64,000 bases of DNA from Pseudoalteromonas caenipelagi (GTDB lineage Bacteria > Pseudomonadota > Gammaproteobacteria > Enterobacterales > Alteromonadaceae). Location: the NCBI RefSeq assembly GCF_013140855.1, contig NZ_JABBPG010000011.1, positions 100,889 to 164,888 of the forward strand, written 5' to 3'. Shown in pieces: positions 17,835-27,215 of the stretch. Each line of letters starts with the position of its first letter. The first letter of the stretch is position 1. A program made the position numbers and the translations under genes. The notes under the pieces are model-generated. The model was not told the origin of the DNA. It saw only the letters and a program-made list of their open reading frames with translations, and did not search any database.

Positions 17835-19694
17835 GTGTTAAATAAGTATCCAATGTGGAAATACTTGCTGGTACTTGCTGTGTTGGCAGTGGGCATTTTA
17901 TATGCGACTCCGAACTTGTATGGCCGAGATCCGGCCATACAAGTTTCTGGCACCAAAGGTGCCAGTGCTGACTTGAGCGTACTAGACCAAGTAAATAATA
18001 CACTTGCAAAGAACAACATCACAGTAAAGTCTTCAGCACTTGAAAATGGTCAAGTACTTGTTCGTTTTAAAAATGTTGAAGAGCAACTTAAAGCACAAGA
18101 TTTATTGCGTGCGAGCTTAAGCGAAGACTACATTTCTGCAATTAATATGAGTCCTGCGCAGCCTGAATGGTTAAAGAATTTAGGCGGCAACCCAATGAAA
18201 CTTGGTTTGGACTTGAGTGGCGGTGTTCACTTCACGATGGAAGTTGATATGGTCACTGCGCTTGATAATGCGCTAGAGACCATGGAACAGGACTTTAAAA
18301 GTGACCTACGTGGAGAAAAGCTGCGCTATCGTTCGGTACGCCGTGTAGCTGGCAGTGAAAGACTGCAGGTGACAATGCGCGATGCTAGCGATAAAGATGC
18401 AGCCGAGCGTTTTTTACAAAGCCGTTATCCACTGTATAACTTTATTGATGACAGTAGTAATGACGTGGCGTTTTACGCCAGTTTAAGCGATCAAAAGTTT
18501 AAAGAAATTCGTGACTACGCCATCAAGCAAAATGAAACTATTATTCGTAACCGTATTAACCAGTTAGGTGTTGCTGAGCCCAATGTGCAACGGCAAGGGG
18601 CTGAGCGTATCATCGTACAACTTCCGGGTGTACAGGATACGGCCAGAGCGAAAGAAATCTTAGGGGCTACTGCAACATTAGAATTCCGTGAAGTAGATGA
18701 GAACGCTGATGTTAGAGCCGCGGCGCAAGGTCGCATACCGCCAGGCACTGAAGTGATCAACCATAAAGATGGTTATCCTGTGGTAATGAAAAAGCGCGTG
18801 ATCCTTGAAGGAAGTCATATTACAGGTGCTCAGTCTGGAATGGACGAATACCAACGTCCACAAGTAAGTATCAGCCTTGATAGCAAAGGGGGTGCAAAAA
18901 TGAATGCATTCACTAAACGTGCTATCGGTAAGCGCATGGCTACGGTATTTATTGAGTACAAGCCGTCAGGTAAAAAAGACGCTAATGGTAAAGCTCTGCC
19001 GCCTATCAAAGTGGAAGAAGTTATCAACGTAGCGACAATCCAAGCTCGTCTAAATAATTCATTTAGAATTACAGGTATTGATAACCCTGCTGAAGCACAT
19101 AACTTGAGCTTGTTGCTACGTGCCGGTGCATTGGTTGCGCCAATTCAAATCGTTGAAGAGCGTACCGTTGGTCCAAGCCTTGGTCAAGAAAACATTGATG
19201 CAGGTATGACAGCCGTTGCACTTGGTTTTGCGTTTGTTCTGGCCTTTATGCTTGCTTACTATAAAGGTTTTGGCCTAGTGGCGAACATCGCTTTGGCTGC
19301 AAACTTAGTGTTAATTGTCGGGGTGATGTCAATGATCCCAGGGGCAACATTAACCTTGCCGGGTATCGCTGGTATTGTATTGACCGTTGGTATGGCGGTG
19401 GATGCTAACGTACTTATTTTTGAGCGTATCCGCGAAGAGCTTCTTGATGGGCGCAGCCCACAGCAGGCAGTTCATCATGGTTATGACAGCGCATTTAGCA
19501 CTATTTTCGATGCCAATATCACTACGTTAATCGCTGCAATTATTTTGTTCTCAGTCGGTACTGGTCCAATTGCTGGATTCGCAGTAACGCTGGCAATTGG
19601 TATTATCACTTCAATGTTTACAGCCATCGTTGGCACCCGCGCGGTGATCAATTTTTGTATTGGTGGTAGACGTGTTGATAAGCTTTCTATCTAG
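17835..19694 (+). CDS. secD: Protein translocase subunit SecD
   Basis: Uses the proton motive force to pull exported proteins across the inner membrane with SecF. 619 aa with an N-terminal helix (about 7-25), a large periplasmic head (GLDLSGGVHFTMEVDM; IRNRINQLGVAEPNVQRQG) and six C-terminal membrane helices, including the motif TLPGIAGIVLTVGMAVDANV. The start is GTG with GGGAT upstream. It ends 9 bp before secF. Confidence 0.97.
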   Translation: MLNKYPMWKYLLVLAVLAVGILYATPNLYGRDPAIQVSGTKGASADLSVLDQVNNTLAKNNITVKSSALENGQVLVRFKNVEEQLKAQDLLRASLSEDYISAINMSPAQPEWLKNLGGNPMKLGLDLSGGVHFTMEVDMVTALDNALETMEQDFKSDLRGEKLRYRSVRRVAGSERLQVTMRDASDKDAAERFLQSRYPLYNFIDDSSNDVAFYASLSDQKFKEIRDYAIKQNETIIRNRINQLGVAEPNVQRQGAERIIVQLPGVQDTARAKEILGATATLEFREVDENADVRAAAQGRIPPGTEVINHKDGYPVVMKKRVILEGSHITGAQSGMDEYQRPQVSISLDSKGGAKMNAFTKRAIGKRMATVFIEYKPSGKKDANGKALPPIKVEEVINVATIQARLNNSFRITGIDNPAEAHNLSLLLRAGALVAPIQIVEERTVGPSLGQENIDAGMTAVALGFAFVLAFMLAYYKGFGLVANIALAANLVLIVGVMSMIPGATLTLPGIAGIVLTVGMAVDANVLIFERIREELLDGRSPQQAVHHGYDSAFSTIFDANITTLIAAIILFSVGTGPIAGFAVTLAIGIITSMFTAIVGTRAVINFCIGGRRVDKLSI

Positions 19695-19703
19695 GAGACG
19701 GGT

Positions 19704-20648
19704 ATGCAGTTATTAAACTTAAAAGGCACTATCCGCTTTATGTCGGCAAGAAAGCTCACCATGGCTTTCTCTGCTTTGCTGATAGTTGCATCGATTGCCT
19801 CAATGGCAATTCGCGGATTGAATTTTGGCTTGGATTTTACAGGTGGTACGGCGGTTGAAGTGGGCTTTTCTCAGCCGGCAGATCTAAAAAAGATCCGTCA
19901 AGTACTCGCTGACAATGGTTTTGCAGATGCATCTGTACAACTATTTGGTACCAGCCAAGAAGTATTGGTGCGCTTGGCACCACGTGGTGATGACGTAAAG
20001 GCTGAAGTAATAGGTAACCAGCTTATTGCTGCTTTAAAGCAAGCCGATAGCAGCGTAGAAATGCGCCGTATTGAGTTTGTTGGCCCAAGTGTAGGTGAAG
20101 ACTTGAAAGAACAAGGTGGTTTGGCGATGCTAACCGCTTTGATCTGTATCTTGATGTATGTTGCCTTTCGCTTTGAATGGCGTTTTGCCGTTGGTGCCGT
20201 TGTTGCTTTGTTCCATGATGTTATTTTAACGATGGGGCTATTTTCTTTGTTGGATCTTGAGTTCGATTTAACCATTTTGGCAGCCATATTGGCGGTTATT
20301 GGTTACTCGTTAAATGATACTATTGTTGTATCTGACAGGATCCGTGAAAACTTCAGAAAAGTGCGTATTGATGACACACTAGAAATCATTAATATCTCTT
20401 TAACACAAACGCTTAATCGTACATTAGTAACATCAATTACCACAATTTTGGTATTGATTGCACTCTTTGTATGGGGTGGCCAAACCATTCATGGCTTTGC
20501 CACTGCATTGTTGTTTGGTGTTTTTATTGGTACATACTCTTCAGTTTATGTTGCCAGCTCTGTTGCAGTAGCGATGGGTGTCAGCAAAGAAGATTTGATC
20601 CCAGTTGAAGTTGAAAAAGAAGGCGCGGATCTTGACGCTATGCCTTAG
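19704..20648 (+). CDS. secF: Protein translocase subunit SecF
   Basis: Partner of SecD in the RND-type translocation motor. 314 aa, one N-terminal helix, a periplasmic domain introduced by GLNFGLDFTGGTAVEVGF, then the membrane core with VIGYSLNDTIVVSDRIREN, the hallmark SecF stretch. GGAGACGG precedes the ATG. Last gene of the tgt-yajC-secD-secF unit; a strong terminator follows. Confidence 0.97.
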   Translation: MQLLNLKGTIRFMSARKLTMAFSALLIVASIASMAIRGLNFGLDFTGGTAVEVGFSQPADLKKIRQVLADNGFADASVQLFGTSQEVLVRLAPRGDDVKAEVIGNQLIAALKQADSSVEMRRIEFVGPSVGEDLKEQGGLAMLTALICILMYVAFRFEWRFAVGAVVALFHDVILTMGLFSLLDLEFDLTILAAILAVIGYSLNDTIVVSDRIRENFRKVRIDDTLEIINISLTQTLNRTLVTSITTILVLIALFVWGGQTIHGFATALLFGVFIGTYSSVYVASSVAVAMGVSKEDLIPVEVEKEGADLDAMP

Positions 20649-20662
20649 CGCTTAACCGTGAT

Positions 20663-20691
20663 AAAAAAGGCCGCGTTTTGCGGCTTTTTTT
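20663..20691 (+). terminator. Rho-independent terminator after secF
   Basis: AAAAAAGGCCGCG, TTTT, then TGCGGCTTTTTTT: a GC-rich stem with A and T runs on both sides, 14 bp after the secF stop. Confidence 0.92.
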
Positions 20692-20721
20692 ATGAGTTCT
20701 CTTTCATAAAAGGATGCCTGA

Positions 20722-21258
20722 ATGAATCTTAAATGGGTCATGGTACTTGCCTGTGTCTTTGTGTTGTCCTGCACCGAACAAACGCAGAGTATAAAAACGG
20801 CTCCGCAAGTTACCTTAATGTCGCTTATACAGACGTATGATGAGCAGCTGAGCAAGGTACAACTGGCTATTAATAGTGGGCGGAGCAAAGAAGTAATATT
20901 GTTGTATAGCAATGAATTATATGCGACCGCACAAACCATTTTGGCACTATTTTCTGAGCAGCAGTCAAAGTGCACTGACTACTTTTCGAAACTATTCCCT
21001 GTATCTGAACAGTTCAAAACAAGTGCTTCACAAATGCGACTTTCTAACGAATCTATACAAAGCGCATTACCACAATTTAACGAGCCGATCTGCTATCACC
21101 TCAAAGAGCTGTTGGTGCAACCTGTGTTCATATCTTCCCTTACTGCGAAGCAAGGACCAAAAGATGGTAACAAACAATCCAAGCCAATAGAAATGCTTGC
21201 ACTTGAGGCGCATGTGGCTCAGGTTAAGCACGTTCTGATAGGTACAGCACACTTGTGA
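20722..21258 (+). CDS. Putative lipoprotein, unknown function
   Basis: 178 aa. The N terminus MNLKWVMVLACVFVLSCTEQ is a lipoprotein signal with lipobox VLSC (Cys about residue 17). The rest is mainly helical and hydrophilic with three further cysteines; I recognise no domain. The serine/threonine-rich stretch after the lipobox Cys has no Asp at +2, so outer-membrane sorting is expected. AAAGGATG precedes the ATG. It stands alone between two terminators. Confidence 0.75.
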   Translation: MNLKWVMVLACVFVLSCTEQTQSIKTAPQVTLMSLIQTYDEQLSKVQLAINSGRSKEVILLYSNELYATAQTILALFSEQQSKCTDYFSKLFPVSEQFKTSASQMRLSNESIQSALPQFNEPICYHLKELLVQPVFISSLTAKQGPKDGNKQSKPIEMLALEAHVAQVKHVLIGTAHL

Positions 21259-21285
21259 AACATGTAACAAGTGTGCCGAATTTTT
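21247..21285 (+). terminator. Rho-independent terminator after the lipoprotein gene
   Basis: GCACACTTGT (21247-21256) and ACAAGTGTGC (21267-21276) pair perfectly over 10 bp, followed closely by TTTTT. The stop codon of the gene lies at the stem-loop junction. Confidence 0.8.
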
Positions 21286-21311
21286 GAGGTTACCTTGATG
21301 TTGCGTGAGGT

Positions 21312-22469
21312 TTACTTATAAAGGCGCTGCCAAGCACAGGTCACATTGCCATTTTTCTCAAAATAGAAATTCCAACAGTTGTCATCGTAATTCCAGTTGC
21401 CAACGTCAACTCTATAGCCACTGATATACCAGTTATGCAAAGAAATGAAGCGCCCATTACTTAGCAATGAAAAGTGAACATGTGGTCCACTAGAGCTGCC
21501 ACCTTGACATAAAGCCTGATTTTTGTTGTTGGCATATCGACCCAACCAAGCCCCCGATGAGATCACATCGCCACTTCGATACTGTAGATTATCCATATGA
21601 TAATACTGAGTTGCATAGCCGCTAGGATGAGTGACACGAATACTACATGATGAATATCGTGTAACGGTGCCACCATGCGATGCTTGTACCCAAGGCGTGT
21701 TGCTTCCCCAACCACCAGAGCCATTGTTGAAATCTAAAGACGAGTAAGGATATCCAGAGCCGGTATTTGAATGAGCGCCACCACTATACCAAGCATAACC
21801 TGAAGGCCAGGGAAGCTGCATAGTAAAGTTTGCTTGAGGTTGAATGCTTTGCGGCTTAACTTGGGTATCTGCGGTAAGCTTCAGGCTCTCGTTAGCGAAC
21901 AACCGCTCGTATTGTTCAAGTAACTCGTTTAACCCTGCACTTTGCTTTTGGAATAGGCTAAGAAGTGCAACAGTACTTGCATTACTTGTGAGTTGATTAC
22001 TTGACTCATTTTCTTCGCGATATTTTTGGTAAGCATAGTAACGTTTGCTAAGAGACAGCGAGATATCTTTGACTTGGTTATCAAAACCAATTTTTGTTGA
22101 AAGACTCGCAAAAGGCATAAACAAGTTTTGCTTATCTGGTGAGCTTAAAATTTGGCTTTGCGACTCCATCATCGCAAGAAGTAGCTTTGGGTTGATGCTG
22201 CTGTAACCTGCCCAGTGCAGAATCACTTCTTTTTTTTCAACCAAGTGCGGTGCGTAGCTTAGTAAAAAGTTCTCCAGATCAAAATTCTGAAGGTTATCGC
22301 TAAATAAGAATGCTTGCTCATTCACTATTTGTATTGAGTGCAGTGGTAGAGTGCTGAGAGTATGCTCATCAAAGCTAAAGTCACTCACATGGCTATGTTG
22401 TCCTTGCGCGAGCGCATTACTCGATAGCACTAATGTACTTACTATTAATGAAGTTGTTATCGTGTTCAT
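21312..22469 (-). CDS. Secreted LasA/pseudoalterin-like M23 endopeptidase
   Basis: 385-aa pre-pro-enzyme: signal peptide (about 1-21), propeptide to about residue 213, then a 172-residue catalytic domain beginning near NFTMQLPWPSGYAW. Zinc ligands by analogy with LasA: H233 and D246 (GAHSNTGSGYPYSSLD) and H332 (GPHVHF); catalytic H291 (YYHMD) and H330. Four cysteines at LasA-like positions should form two disulfides. LasA and pseudoalterin cut glycine-rich peptides (staphylolysin, elastinolytic activity), so a predatory or nutrient-scavenging role is likely but inferred. AAAGGA lies 6 nt before the ATG. Monocistronic. Confidence 0.9.
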   Translation of the reverse strand: MNTITTSLIVSTLVLSSNALAQGQHSHVSDFSFDEHTLSTLPLHSIQIVNEQAFLFSDNLQNFDLENFLLSYAPHLVEKKEVILHWAGYSSINPKLLLAMMESQSQILSSPDKQNLFMPFASLSTKIGFDNQVKDISLSLSKRYYAYQKYREENESSNQLTSNASTVALLSLFQKQSAGLNELLEQYERLFANESLKLTADTQVKPQSIQPQANFTMQLPWPSGYAWYSGGAHSNTGSGYPYSSLDFNNGSGGWGSNTPWVQASHGGTVTRYSSCSIRVTHPSGYATQYYHMDNLQYRSGDVISSGAWLGRYANNKNQALCQGGSSSGPHVHFSLLSNGRFISLHNWYISGYRVDVGNWNYDDNCWNFYFEKNGNVTCAWQRLYK

Positions 22470-23056
22470 GTTGTATCCTTTTTGACCAATAGGAAGTGTA
22501 AGGATAGATTGTTTGTAAATAAAATGTTATTTGGGAGGGGCTGAATTTTGCGATTTTGTTCTTATATCTTTACGAAATTAAAAGCTTTAATTTGTATTTG
22601 TTTTTAAATATTTGAATTTTATTGTTTTTATTAAGTGAAGTGAATGACGTTAATTAGCCCCATTATAGTTTAAATGTCGCTTGGCTTTGTTTGTTTTTTG
22701 TTGCATTTTGTTTTTTCCTAGCCCTATTACAGTATAGGATGAGTCTATAAACTTACTTCTACAACTGGGAAAGCCCCTAAATAACTCAAAAGTAGGCGTT
22801 AGACTGCCTTCTTACGGCCGATAGTGTACTTATTGATGTAATAAACGTTGAGTTAGTTTCTCTTGCAATCAATCACTTCCAAAGTTTTATTCCAAAAATA
22901 GCCAAAACTTGCCATCTGCTCATTTATTGACTAATTGTTTAGTGTCGTGTAGTTGACTTGTGAGCAGTTTCACATGTTTAGACAGTCATCCAAATAATAA
23001 TAATGGTTATTCATCGTTTGGCTCAGGTAGCAAATGGATAACGCAGGAGACGTCAA
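22470..23056. other. 587-bp divergent intergenic region between the M23 protease and coxB
   Basis: Very AT-rich with no supportable ORF on either strand. The first 30 bp hold the ribosome-binding site of the protease gene; the right end holds the coxB leader with GGAGA before its ATG. A candidate cox promoter is TTGACT (22953-22958) with TTTAGA (22977-22982), 18-bp spacer. A Fur-like sequence lies at 22993-23011. I see nothing assignable in 22520-22940; its length leaves room for regulatory sites or a small RNA. Confidence 0.5.
22993..23011. promoter_or_regulatory. Weak Fur-box-like sequence ahead of coxB
   Basis: AATAATAATAATGGTTATT matches the 19-bp Fur consensus at 14 positions by eye, including two ATAAT units and TTAT. 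It lies 46 bp before coxB, in a heme-copper oxidase locus where iron control would be sensible. AT-rich surroundings make a chance match quite possible. Confidence 0.3.
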
Positions 23057-24202
23057 ATGAACAAATACCTATCGATGGTAAGTGTATTTTTGCTTACTAC
23101 TCCTTTAGTAACCTATGGCAACAGTGCATTTAATATGCGTGAAGGTGTCACAGATATAAGTCAAAACGTGTACCAGCTTCATATGACCATATTCTTAATT
23201 TGCTGTGCAATTGGGGTGGTTGTTTTTGCTGTCATGTTTTGGGCGATGATCCATCACCGCAAGTCAAAGGGAGTTAAGCCTGCCCAGTTTCATGAAAGTA
23301 CAAAGGTTGAAATTCTCTGGACAGCGATTCCTTTTTTAATTTTGGTTGCGATGGCGGTTCCGGCTACTAAGACCCTTATTGCCATGGAAGATGTGAGTAA
23401 GGCTGACTTAACCATAAAAATCACAGGCTCGCAATGGAAGTGGCATTATGAATATATGGGCCATGATGTTGATTTTTACTCGGTGCTATCAACACCAAAA
23501 TCACAAATTGATGACTTAGAAGAGAAATCTGAAAACTATCTATTAGAAGTAGACAAGCCTTTAGTGATCCCCACAGACCGTAAAGTGCGTTTTTTAATGA
23601 CATCAGACGACGTTATCCACTCATGGTGGGTGCCTGATTTTGCAGTTAAAAAAGACGCAAATCCAGGCTTTATTAACGAGGCTTGGACTCGGGTAAACGA
23701 AGAAGGGGTCTATCGAGGTCAGTGTGCTGAGTTGTGTGGTAAAGATCATGGGTTTATGCCTGTGGTGGTGGAGGCTCGTTCGCCAGAAGCCTTTGAACAA
23801 TGGCTCAGTGCTGCTAAGCAAGATAAGTTAGATGCTGCTGCCGCAAGTGCAGCGTTGTTGGACCAAACGCTCAGCAAAGATGAGCTAATGAAGACCGGTG
23901 AAAAAGTATATATGGCCTATTGTGCGGCTTGCCATCAACCCACAGGAATGGGATTACCTGGCGTATTCCCAGCGCTTAAGGGCAGTCCCATAGTCCTTGG
24001 CGATGTGAAAGATCATATTGATATTATTTTGCATGGTAAGCCTGGCACAGCAATGCAAGCCTTTGCCAAACAGTTATCTATAAAAGAGATTGCAGGTGTT
24101 GTTACCTTTAAGCGCAATAGTTGGGGAAATGACTTAGACCAGATAGTACAACCAAGCGAAGTACAAGCACGTATTGATGCAAATAAGGAGGCTGGCAAAT
24201 GA
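23057..24202 (+). CDS. coxB: Cytochrome c oxidase subunit II with fused cytochrome c domain
   Basis: Receives electrons from cytochrome c. 381 aa: signal peptide, two membrane helices (about 42-64 and 85-108), CuA domain with ligands H188, C223, E225, C227, H231 and M234 (GQCAELCGKDHGFM), then a C-terminal cytochrome c domain with heme motif CAACH (289-293) as in caa3-type subunit II. First gene of coxB-coxA-ctaG-coxC; its stop overlaps the coxA start. Confidence 0.96.
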   Translation: MNKYLSMVSVFLLTTPLVTYGNSAFNMREGVTDISQNVYQLHMTIFLICCAIGVVVFAVMFWAMIHHRKSKGVKPAQFHESTKVEILWTAIPFLILVAMAVPATKTLIAMEDVSKADLTIKITGSQWKWHYEYMGHDVDFYSVLSTPKSQIDDLEEKSENYLLEVDKPLVIPTDRKVRFLMTSDDVIHSWWVPDFAVKKDANPGFINEAWTRVNEEGVYRGQCAELCGKDHGFMPVVVEARSPEAFEQWLSAAKQDKLDAAAASAALLDQTLSKDELMKTGEKVYMAYCAACHQPTGMGLPGVFPALKGSPIVLGDVKDHIDIILHGKPGTAMQAFAKQLSIKEIAGVVTFKRNSWGNDLDQIVQPSEVQARIDANKEAGK

Positions 24203-25782
24203 GCACTGTAGCACAAACAGAACAAAATCATCATGAGCATCATGCGGCTAAAGGATTCAAGCGTTGGTTATATACAACCAACCACAAAGATATAGGTTCT
24301 TTGTATTTAATCTTTTCTTTGACCATGTTTTTGATTGGTGGTGCGATGGCCATGGTCATTCGTGCGGAACTCTTTCAACCAGGGTTACAGTTAGTCGACC
24401 CGCATTTTTTCAATCAAATGACCACAGTCCATGGCCTAATCATGGTTTTTGGTGCGGTTATGCCTGCATTTACAGGGCTGGCAAACTGGATGGTACCTAT
24501 GATGATCGGTGCGCCTGATATGGCTTTGCCAAGAATGAATAACTGGAGCTTTTGGATACTTCCATTTGCCTTTGCAATTTTATTGCTCTCGTTGTTTATG
24601 GAAGGTGGCGGCCCCGCTTTTGGCTGGACTTTCTATGCACCATTGTCCACTACGTACAGCAATGACAACACCGCGCTGTTTGTTTTTGCGGTTCACATCA
24701 TGGGCATCAGCTCCATTATGGGGGCAATCAATGTCATCGTTACTATCGTGAATTTGCGGGCACCGGGCATGACCTGGATGAAATTACCCTTGTTTGTCTG
24801 GACTTGGTTAATCACGGCATTCTTATTAATAGCTGTAATGCCCGTACTTGCTGGTGCGGTGACTATGGTGTTAACTGATAAATACTTTGGCACCAGCTTT
24901 TTTGATGCTGCAGGTGGTGGGGATCCAGTGATGTTTCAGCACATCTTTTGGTTTTTTGGACACCCCGAAGTTTACATTATGATCTTACCTGCATTTGGTA
25001 TCATTTCTACTATCATTCCAACCTTCTCTCGTAAGAAATTATTTGGCTATGCGTCAATGGTATATGCCACATCGTCTATTGCGTTATTGTCATTCATCGT
25101 TTGGGCACACCATATGTTTACGACAGGTATGCCGCTTGCTGGAGAGTTATTCTTTATGTACGCAACGATGCTGATATCGGTCCCTACAGGAGTCAAAGTA
25201 TTTAACTGGGTTGCGACAATGTGGCGAGGCTCGATCAGTTTTGAAGTGCCAATGCTATTTGCAATTGCATTTATCGTATTGTTTACCTTAGGTGGGTTTT
25301 CTGGGTTGATGCTCGCCATTACTCCAGCTGATTTTCAATATCATGATACCTACTTTGTAGTTGCGCACTTTCACTATGTACTCGTGACTGGTGCTATTTT
25401 CTCTATCATGGCTGCTGCATATTACTGGTTACCAAAGTGGACAGGGCATATGTATAACGAAGCATTGGCGAAATGGCATTTTTGGTTATCGTTAATCAGT
25501 GTCAATGTGTTGTTTTTCCCTATGCACTTTGTAGGTCTTGCAGGCATGCCAAGAAGGATCCCTGATTATGCACTGCAGTTTGCCGACTTTAACGCATTGA
25601 TAAGTATTGGTGGTTTTGCTTTTGGCTTGTCACAGTTGCTATTTGTTGCTGTGGTGTACAAATGCATCAAAGGTGGCGAGCAAGCACCGAGTAAAGTATG
25701 GGATGGCGCTGAAGGTTTAGAATGGGATATACCATCACCTGCACCTTATCATACCTTCTCAACACCTCCTGAGGTGAAGTAA
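24199..25782 (+). CDS. coxA: Cytochrome c oxidase subunit I
   Basis: Catalytic subunit holding heme a and the heme a3-CuB centre. 527 aa with 12 membrane helices. Visible ligand regions: TTVHGLIMVFGAVMPAF (low-spin heme His), FWFFGHPEVYI (CuB His with cross-linked Tyr), VWAHHMFTTG (two CuB His) and FVVAHFHYVLVTG (heme a3 and heme a His). Overlaps coxB by 4 bp (ATGA) and ctaG by 1 bp (TAATG), indicating tight coupling. Confidence 0.98.
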   Translation: MSTVAQTEQNHHEHHAAKGFKRWLYTTNHKDIGSLYLIFSLTMFLIGGAMAMVIRAELFQPGLQLVDPHFFNQMTTVHGLIMVFGAVMPAFTGLANWMVPMMIGAPDMALPRMNNWSFWILPFAFAILLLSLFMEGGGPAFGWTFYAPLSTTYSNDNTALFVFAVHIMGISSIMGAINVIVTIVNLRAPGMTWMKLPLFVWTWLITAFLLIAVMPVLAGAVTMVLTDKYFGTSFFDAAGGGDPVMFQHIFWFFGHPEVYIMILPAFGIISTIIPTFSRKKLFGYASMVYATSSIALLSFIVWAHHMFTTGMPLAGELFFMYATMLISVPTGVKVFNWVATMWRGSISFEVPMLFAIAFIVLFTLGGFSGLMLAITPADFQYHDTYFVVAHFHYVLVTGAIFSIMAAAYYWLPKWTGHMYNEALAKWHFWLSLISVNVLFFPMHFVGLAGMPRRIPDYALQFADFNALISIGGFAFGLSQLLFVAVVYKCIKGGEQAPSKVWDGAEGLEWDIPSPAPYHTFSTPPEVK

Positions 25783-26333
25783 TGTCGCATTCAGGTCTAT
25801 TAAAAAAGTTGCTCCTTATTGTTGTAGGCATGTTTGCTTTTGCCTTTGCACTGGTGCCGCTTTATGACGTGTTTTGTGATGTAACAGGGTTAAATGGTAA
25901 GCCTTCACTTGATGTTGCTGCAAAAAGCGAAAAAGTGGAGGCGTCTAGGACGGTGGATGTTAGCTTTACAACACACAGTCAGCGTAATGCGCCGTTTGAG
26001 GTGAAGTCGCGTCAGTACAGCGTTAATGTGCAGCCGGGTGAAATGGCTGAGGTAAAGTTTAGTGCTAAAAATCTCAGCGCTCAATCAAGAGTTATGCAGG
26101 CTGTGCCGTCAGTGAGCCCAGGCAAAGCGGCTAAATATTTACATAAGATGGCCTGCTTTTGCTTTGATCAACAGTCATTTTCAGCTAATCAAGAAGTTGA
26201 ATTCACTTTAGTATTTTATGTGGATACTGAATTACCCGAAGAAATTAAAGAGCTTACCCTGTCGTATACCGTATTTGATATTAGTGAAGCTACAGCAAAC
26301 AACACGGTATTGGCTAAGCAAAAGGCAGGTTAG
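25782..26333 (+). CDS. ctaG: Cytochrome c oxidase assembly protein CtaG/Cox11
   Basis: Periplasmic copper chaperone that delivers Cu to the CuB site of subunit I. 183 aa: one N-terminal membrane anchor (about 8-27) ending VPLYDVFCDVTGLNGK, which is the Cox11 signature, and the copper-binding CFCF motif (KMACFCFDQQ) at about residue 124. The gene shares its first base with the coxA stop codon. Located between coxA and coxC as in proteobacterial aa3 operons. Confidence 0.95.
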   Translation: MSHSGLLKKLLLIVVGMFAFAFALVPLYDVFCDVTGLNGKPSLDVAAKSEKVEASRTVDVSFTTHSQRNAPFEVKSRQYSVNVQPGEMAEVKFSAKNLSAQSRVMQAVPSVSPGKAAKYLHKMACFCFDQQSFSANQEVEFTLVFYVDTELPEEIKELTLSYTVFDISEATANNTVLAKQKAG

Positions 26334-26342
26334 GAGGAAGTT

Positions 26343-27215
26343 ATGGAAAAATATGAACACTATTATGTACCCGAGCAAAGTCATTGGCCCATCGTAGGAG
26401 CCGTGGCAATGTTTTTGATAGCAATGGGTGCAGGCCTTACCGTGATGCAGCTATCAAGCGAAGCTGGATATGGCCAATATGTACTTTATACCGGTTTTGC
26501 AATTTTGTTTTATATGCTTTTTGGCTGGATTAAAAATGTAATTCATGAATCTCAAACAGGCTTATATTCGGCGCAAATGGATCGCTCATTTAGACAGGGT
26601 ATGAGCTGGTTCATCTTTTCTGAGGTGATGTTCTTTTGTGCGTTCTTTGGTGCTTTATTTTACGCTCGAATACTATCGGTACCCTGGTTGGGGGGCGCGG
26701 GTAATAATGCGATGACAAATGAGGTGCTGTGGCCAACCTTTGAGGCTGTTTGGCCGCTGTTGTCAACACCAGCAGGAGAAACAACGCAAGCTATGGGGTG
26801 GCAGGGGTTGCCACTTATAAATACGCTTATATTGTTAAGTTCTTCGGTGACTATTCATTTTGCGCATGTTGCTATGGAACAAGATCAGCGAGCAAAAATA
26901 AAGCTATTTTTAGGCGCTACGGTGCTGTTGGGAAGTGTGTTCTTAGCACTGCAAGTGGTTGAGTACATGCATGCCTATAAAGATCTAGACTTAACACTGC
27001 AAGCGGGTATTTACGGTAATACCTTCTTTATGCTCACAGGGTTTCATGGCATGCATGTCACCTTAGGAACGATATTACTACTTATTGTATTACTGCGTAT
27101 TTTCAAAGGTCACTTGAACTCTAAACAACACTTTGCTTTTCAAGCTGCAGCTTGGTACTGGCACTTTGTAGATGTTGTTTGGTTGTGTTTGTTTGTTTTT
27201 GTGTATGTGCTGTAA
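26343..27215 (+). CDS. coxC: Cytochrome c oxidase subunit III
   Basis: Membrane subunit that stabilises the oxidase and its proton uptake. 290 aa with seven hydrophobic helices; characteristic stretches are YYVPEQSHWPIVGAV at the N terminus, FRQGMSWFIFSEVMFFCAFF, and FHGMHVTLGT followed by AAAWYWHFVDVVWLCLFVFV at the C terminus. GGAGGAAG precedes the ATG. The last 95 bases overlap the antisense DUF2909 gene. Confidence 0.97.
   Translation: MEKYEHYYVPEQSHWPIVGAVAMFLIAMGAGLTVMQLSSEAGYGQYVLYTGFAILFYMLFGWIKNVIHESQTGLYSAQMDRSFRQGMSWFIFSEVMFFCAFFGALFYARILSVPWLGGAGNNAMTNEVLWPTFEAVWPLLSTPAGETTQAMGWQGLPLINTLILLSSSVTIHFAHVAMEQDQRAKIKLFLGATVLLGSVFLALQVVEYMHAYKDLDLTLQAGIYGNTFFMLTGFHGMHVTLGTILLLIVLLRIFKGHLNSKQHFAFQAAAWYWHFVDVVWLCLFVFVYVL

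Noticed and set aside
20912..21190. 92-codon plus-strand frame inside the lipoprotein gene
   Set aside because: It overlaps a better-supported lipoprotein with signal, ribosome-binding site and terminator.
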